From contig NZ_JANAFB010000006.1 of the NCBI RefSeq assembly GCF_024199905.1, forward strand, positions 42,897 through 106,896: 64,000 nt of DNA. Reading direction: 5' to 3'. This DNA is from Rothia santali. Lineage in GTDB: Bacteria > Actinomycetota > Actinomycetes > Actinomycetales > Micrococcaceae. The notes below the pieces were generated by a model, which was not told the DNA's origin, ran no database searches, and worked only from the letters and a program-made list of their open reading frames with translations. The first letter of the stretch is position 1. Each line of letters starts with the position of its first letter. Shown piece by piece: positions 61,243 through 64,000 of this stretch. Made by a program: the position numbers and the translations under genes.

Positions 61243-62466
61243 GTGACCTCAACAATGACCCGAACCGGCACCGAGCGTTTCCCATGGCTGGCGATCCTCG
61301 TGCTCGCCTCTGCCGGGTTCCTCGCCCTCGCGGTCGAACTCAGCCCGGCCGGGCTGCTGAACCAGATGGCTCCCGGCCTGAACATGAACATTGCCGCAGC
61401 CGGCTCGCTGACGGCCCTCTACTCGCTGGGCAATGCGATCCTCGCCCTCCCTTTGACCTCGCTGGCCCTGCGGTTCTCCCGCCGGTTCAGCCTTACTGCG
61501 ACGCTGCTGGTGTTCGTGATCGGCAACATCCTCGTCGTAGTCGCCTCCGACCTGATGCCGGCCCTAGTGGGACGGTTCATCTCCGGCGGCGCGCATGGCC
61601 TGTTGATGTCGCTGGCACCGGCCGTCGCGGTCGGCATGGCTGGGCTCACGCACGAGCGCCGTGCGCTGAGTATCGTGATCGGCGCGAACACCGTCGGCAT
61701 CGCGCTCGGCGCGCCCCTGGCCTCGTTCGTCGGTACGACCCTAGGCTGGCAGGCCACCTTCATCGGGGCTGCCGCCGTCGCCCTGGTCTGCGCGGTCCTG
61801 CTCGCCGCGAAGATCCCGCCGATGCGGGCCGAGTCCACCCAGCAGATGCCGCTGATCCAGGCGCTGCGCCAGCCCGGCGTGCTGCGCATGGGCGGCGGAT
61901 GGGGGCTGCTGATGCTCGCTTACATGAGCGTCATCACTTTCATCGACCCCTATCTCGCCGCCCTCGGCGCACCACCGCTCTTGACGAGCCTGTCGCTGCT
62001 GTTCTTCGGTGGCGCAGGGCTGGTCGGGATCTGGCTCGGCGGGCAGATCGCCACCCGATCCCGCCTGGCGGCACTCATCACGATGCCGGTGTTCATGGCG
62101 GTCGCGCTGTTGGGCCTGTCGTTCGGGATCACGAGCATCCCCGTCGTGCTCATCCTGCTGCTGGTGTGGGGTGTCGGGTTCTCCGGCCTGGTCATGGTCT
62201 GGCAGCAGACCCTGCTCCTGGTCGGGCACCGCTCCCCGGAGAAGTCGATGAGCATCGGCGTCGTCCTCACCCAGCTCGGCATGGCCGCAGGCGCCGCGCT
62301 CGGCGGGGTCATACTCGATTCCTTCGGGGTGCTGGCCACCCCGCTGGTCGGCGCGATCGTCACCGCCGCGACCCTGCTCCTGCTCATCGGCATCAAGCCG
62401 ATCCTCACCACCGCCGAGACCGAACGCGCTCACGCGCAGTCCGCCCCCGAGACCACGAACGTCTGA
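61243..62466 (+). CDS. MFS transporter (DHA1/AraJ-like)
   Basis: GTG 61243 follows AAAGG. The roughly 407-residue protein has 12 helices and the DHA1-type start PWLAILVLASAGFLALAVEL with FISGGAHGLLMSLAPAVAVG. This branch contains arabinose-efflux-like and drug exporters. It is divergent from TetR and 21 bases from an AKR gene, so it may export a toxic carbonyl-type compound or its reduced product. Confidence 0.85.
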   Translation: MTSTMTRTGTERFPWLAILVLASAGFLALAVELSPAGLLNQMAPGLNMNIAAAGSLTALYSLGNAILALPLTSLALRFSRRFSLTATLLVFVIGNILVVVASDLMPALVGRFISGGAHGLLMSLAPAVAVGMAGLTHERRALSIVIGANTVGIALGAPLASFVGTTLGWQATFIGAAAVALVCAVLLAAKIPPMRAESTQQMPLIQALRQPGVLRMGGGWGLLMLAYMSVITFIDPYLAALGAPPLLTSLSLLFFGGAGLVGIWLGGQIATRSRLAALITMPVFMAVALLGLSFGITSIPVVLILLLVWGVGFSGLVMVWQQTLLLVGHRSPEKSMSIGVVLTQLGMAAGAALGGVILDSFGVLATPLVGAIVTAATLLLLIGIKPILTTAETERAHAQSAPETTNV

Positions 62467-62487
62467 ACCACGAGAAGGAGAACCCAC

Positions 62488-63339
62488 ATGACCACTGTTC
62501 CCACCACCACACTGAACAACGGGGTGCAGATGCCGCAGCTGGGCCTGGGCGTCTTCCAGATGGACGATGCCCAGGTCCGAGAGACCATCCCGATGGCTCT
62601 GGACGCGGGCTACCGGCTCGTCGACACGGCCTCGCGCTACTACAACGAGCAGGCCGTCGGCCAGGCCCTCGCCGAATCGGACGTTCCGCGTGAGGAGCTG
62701 TTCGTCACGACGAAGCTGTGGTTCAAGGACCACGGCTATCAGCAGACCAAGGACGCCCTCGACGTCTCGCTCGACAACCTCGGCCTGGATTACCTCGATC
62801 TGTGGCTGATTCATCAGCCTTTCGGCGACACCTACGCCGCGTGGCGGGCGATGGAAGACCTGCTGGACGAGGGCCGGGTGCGAGCGATCGGGGTGTCGAA
62901 CTTCTTCGACGACCGCTACGCCGACCTCGTCACCCACAACAGGGTCACCCCGGCGGTGAACCAGCGCGAGACCCACCCGTTCAACCAGCAGATCGACACC
63001 CAGAAGCTTCTCGCCGACCACGGCACCGCCCTCCAGGCATGGGGGCCGCTCGGGCAGGGCGACCCCGACATCCTGGACCATCCTGTGCTCACCGAGATCG
63101 CCGCCGCGCACGGGGTGAGCGTGGCGCAGGTGATCCTGCGTTGGCACATCCAGCGCGACATCGCCCTGGTCGTGAAGTCCACCCACGAGGAGCGACTGAC
63201 GGAGAACATCGCCGTCTTCGACTTCCAGCTCACCGAAGAGGAGATGGGCCGGATCGCAGCGCTCGACCGGGCACAGGCCGCAGGCGACTTCGATCACCGC
63301 GATCCGCGGATGCTCGAACTGCTGCTGACCCTCGACTGA
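62488..63339 (+). CDS. Aldo/keto reductase
   Basis: This 283-residue AKR has Asp46, Tyr51 (DTASRYYNE), Lys76 (VTTKLWF) and His109 (LWLIHQPFG). Its cofactor segment LVVKSTHEERLTENI is normal. It is 21 bases after the MFS gene and 40 before the next AKR, so the three form an operon with TetR control. Likely use: reductive detoxification of methylglyoxal-like or larger carbonyls, or a biosynthetic reductase. Confidence 0.85.
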   Translation: MTTVPTTTLNNGVQMPQLGLGVFQMDDAQVRETIPMALDAGYRLVDTASRYYNEQAVGQALAESDVPREELFVTTKLWFKDHGYQQTKDALDVSLDNLGLDYLDLWLIHQPFGDTYAAWRAMEDLLDEGRVRAIGVSNFFDDRYADLVTHNRVTPAVNQRETHPFNQQIDTQKLLADHGTALQAWGPLGQGDPDILDHPVLTEIAAAHGVSVAQVILRWHIQRDIALVVKSTHEERLTENIAVFDFQLTEEEMGRIAALDRAQAAGDFDHRDPRMLELLLTLD

Positions 63340-63379
63340 ACAACCCCACCTACACGACACAGTTACGGAGAGAACCGCT

Positions 63380-64000
63380 ATGACCACCACTGTTCCCACG
63401 ATCACGCTCACCGGCGGTGTGGAGATGCCCGCCCTCGGATTCGGCGTCTTCCAGTCGCCCCCGGAGGAGACGACCGCCGCAGTCCATGCGGCGCTCGATA
63501 CCGGGTACCGGCACATTGACACCGCCGCCTCCTACGGCAACGAACGTGAGGTCGGCGAGGGCATCCGCGCCTCGGGCATCGACCGCGACGAGGTGTTCAT
63601 CGAGACCAAGGTCTGGATCAACGACTACGGCACCGAAGCGACCCGGCACGCCTTCGAGAAGGCCGCCGGCAAGCTCGGCGTCGAGACGATCGAGCTGCTG
63701 ATCCTGCACCAGCCGCTGACCAGCCGCTTCGACCTGACCATCGACGCCTACCGGGCGTTGGAGGCCCTACTGGCCGAGGGCAAAGTCCGTGCGATCGGAG
63801 TCAGTAACTTCATGCCCGAGGACCTCGACCGGCTGATCGAGGCCACCAGCGTGATCCCGGCGGTCAACCAGGTCGAACTGCACCCCTACTTCCAGCAGCC
63901 CGACGTACAGGAGGCCAATGCCCGGCACGGCGTGCTCACTCAGGCGTGGTCGCCGATCGGCGGGATCACGTTCTACCCCGGCTTCGGCGAGGGCCGCGTC
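63380..64000 (+). CDS. Aldo/keto reductase, cut by window edge
   Basis: The frame opens at ATG 63380 and is open to the edge (207 codons). It has Asp47, Tyr52 (DTAASYGNE), Lys77 (IETKVWIND) and His110 (LILHQPLT), i.e. a complete N-terminal two-thirds of an AKR. Third gene of the operon with MFS and the other AKR; the C-terminal cofactor loop is outside the window. Confidence 0.85.
   Translation, partial: MTTTVPTITLTGGVEMPALGFGVFQSPPEETTAAVHAALDTGYRHIDTAASYGNEREVGEGIRASGIDRDEVFIETKVWINDYGTEATRHAFEKAAGKLGVETIELLILHQPLTSRFDLTIDAYRALEALLAEGKVRAIGVSNFMPEDLDRLIEATSVIPAVNQVELHPYFQQPDVQEANARHGVLTQAWSPIGGITFYPGFGEGRV

Noticed and set aside
61741..63522. Long open frame on the minus strand (593 codons) under the MFS and AKR genes
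   Set aside because: It is antisense to two well-supported genes and its composition is that of a complementary frame in GC-rich DNA; no domain is visible.

Overview
The window looks like accessory DNA, probably a conjugative plasmid, from a high-GC Gram-positive actinobacterium. My best guess is the order Micrococcales (Micrococcaceae or Brevibacteriaceae-like); this rests on protein style and is not proven. The case for a plasmid is a pAL5000-type replication protein (12373-13704), a ParA/ribbon-helix-helix partition operon flanked by iterons (14241-15160), and an actinobacterial type IV secretion (conjugation) module at the left edge (1-8093). No rRNA, tRNA, CRISPR array or intact transposase was seen.

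Layout. (1) 1-8093, minus strand: conjugation genes (next gene cut by the edge, SCO6880 family, VirB6-, VirB8- and VirB2-like proteins), then a Pro/Glu-repeat surface protein, a membrane-anchored protein and a class F-like sortase lacking the expected arginine. (2) 8.2-11.9 kb: ArsR regulator, HTH plus multi-TM pair, type-B carboxylesterase. (3) 12.0-15.2 kb: small RHH protein, Rep, a frameshifted exported protein, partition operon. (4) 15.2-18.1 kb: phage-like holin gene and decayed remnants of a UmuC-type polymerase and an MmpL transporter. (5) 18.4-23.5 kb: hotdog protein, MarR and a Baeyer-Villiger monooxygenase / lactonase lipoprotein / SDR operon, i.e. a cyclic alcohol or ketone to lactone to hydroxyacid route. 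(6) 23.6-28.9 kb: MmpL-like exporter and a DAG-kinase/histidine kinase/response regulator operon, joined by an identical promoter-operator (TACTGCA-N2-TGCAGTA). (7) 29.1-33.2 kb: RpiR regulator, MFS transporter, GAF protein, amidohydrolase. (8) 33.8-44.0 kb: a full 4-hydroxyproline catabolic cluster (permease, GntR, deaminase, ketimine reductase-like protein, semialdehyde dehydrogenase, 2-epimerase, three-subunit D-hydroxyproline dehydrogenase) with two GTGCAATTGCAC operators, each in a promoter spacer. (9) 44.0-51.2 kb: DHA2 efflux pump with TetR, frameshifted polysaccharide deacetylase, penicillin-acylase family enzyme with LysR. (10) 51.6-56.4 kb: Lsr2, a ruined flippase, and a row of small multi-TM proteins including a duplicated pair. 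(11) 56.4-64.0 kb: a more GC-rich block of NAD(P)H oxidoreductases (quinone oxidoreductase pseudogene, three aldo/keto reductases plus a relic of a fourth, an SDR) with XRE and TetR regulators and an MFS pump.

Two themes run through the window. First, it is a mosaic of self-contained catabolic or efflux cassettes, each with its own regulator and often a visible operator. Second, decay is frequent (umuC, mmpL, flippase, symporter, quinone oxidoreductase, AKR and small-membrane-protein remnants). Two otherwise good genes are broken exactly at G/C homopolymers (13787, 47446), and a nine-G run (16325) sits where a third reading frame appears to be lost, so some lesions could be sequencing errors rather than mutations.
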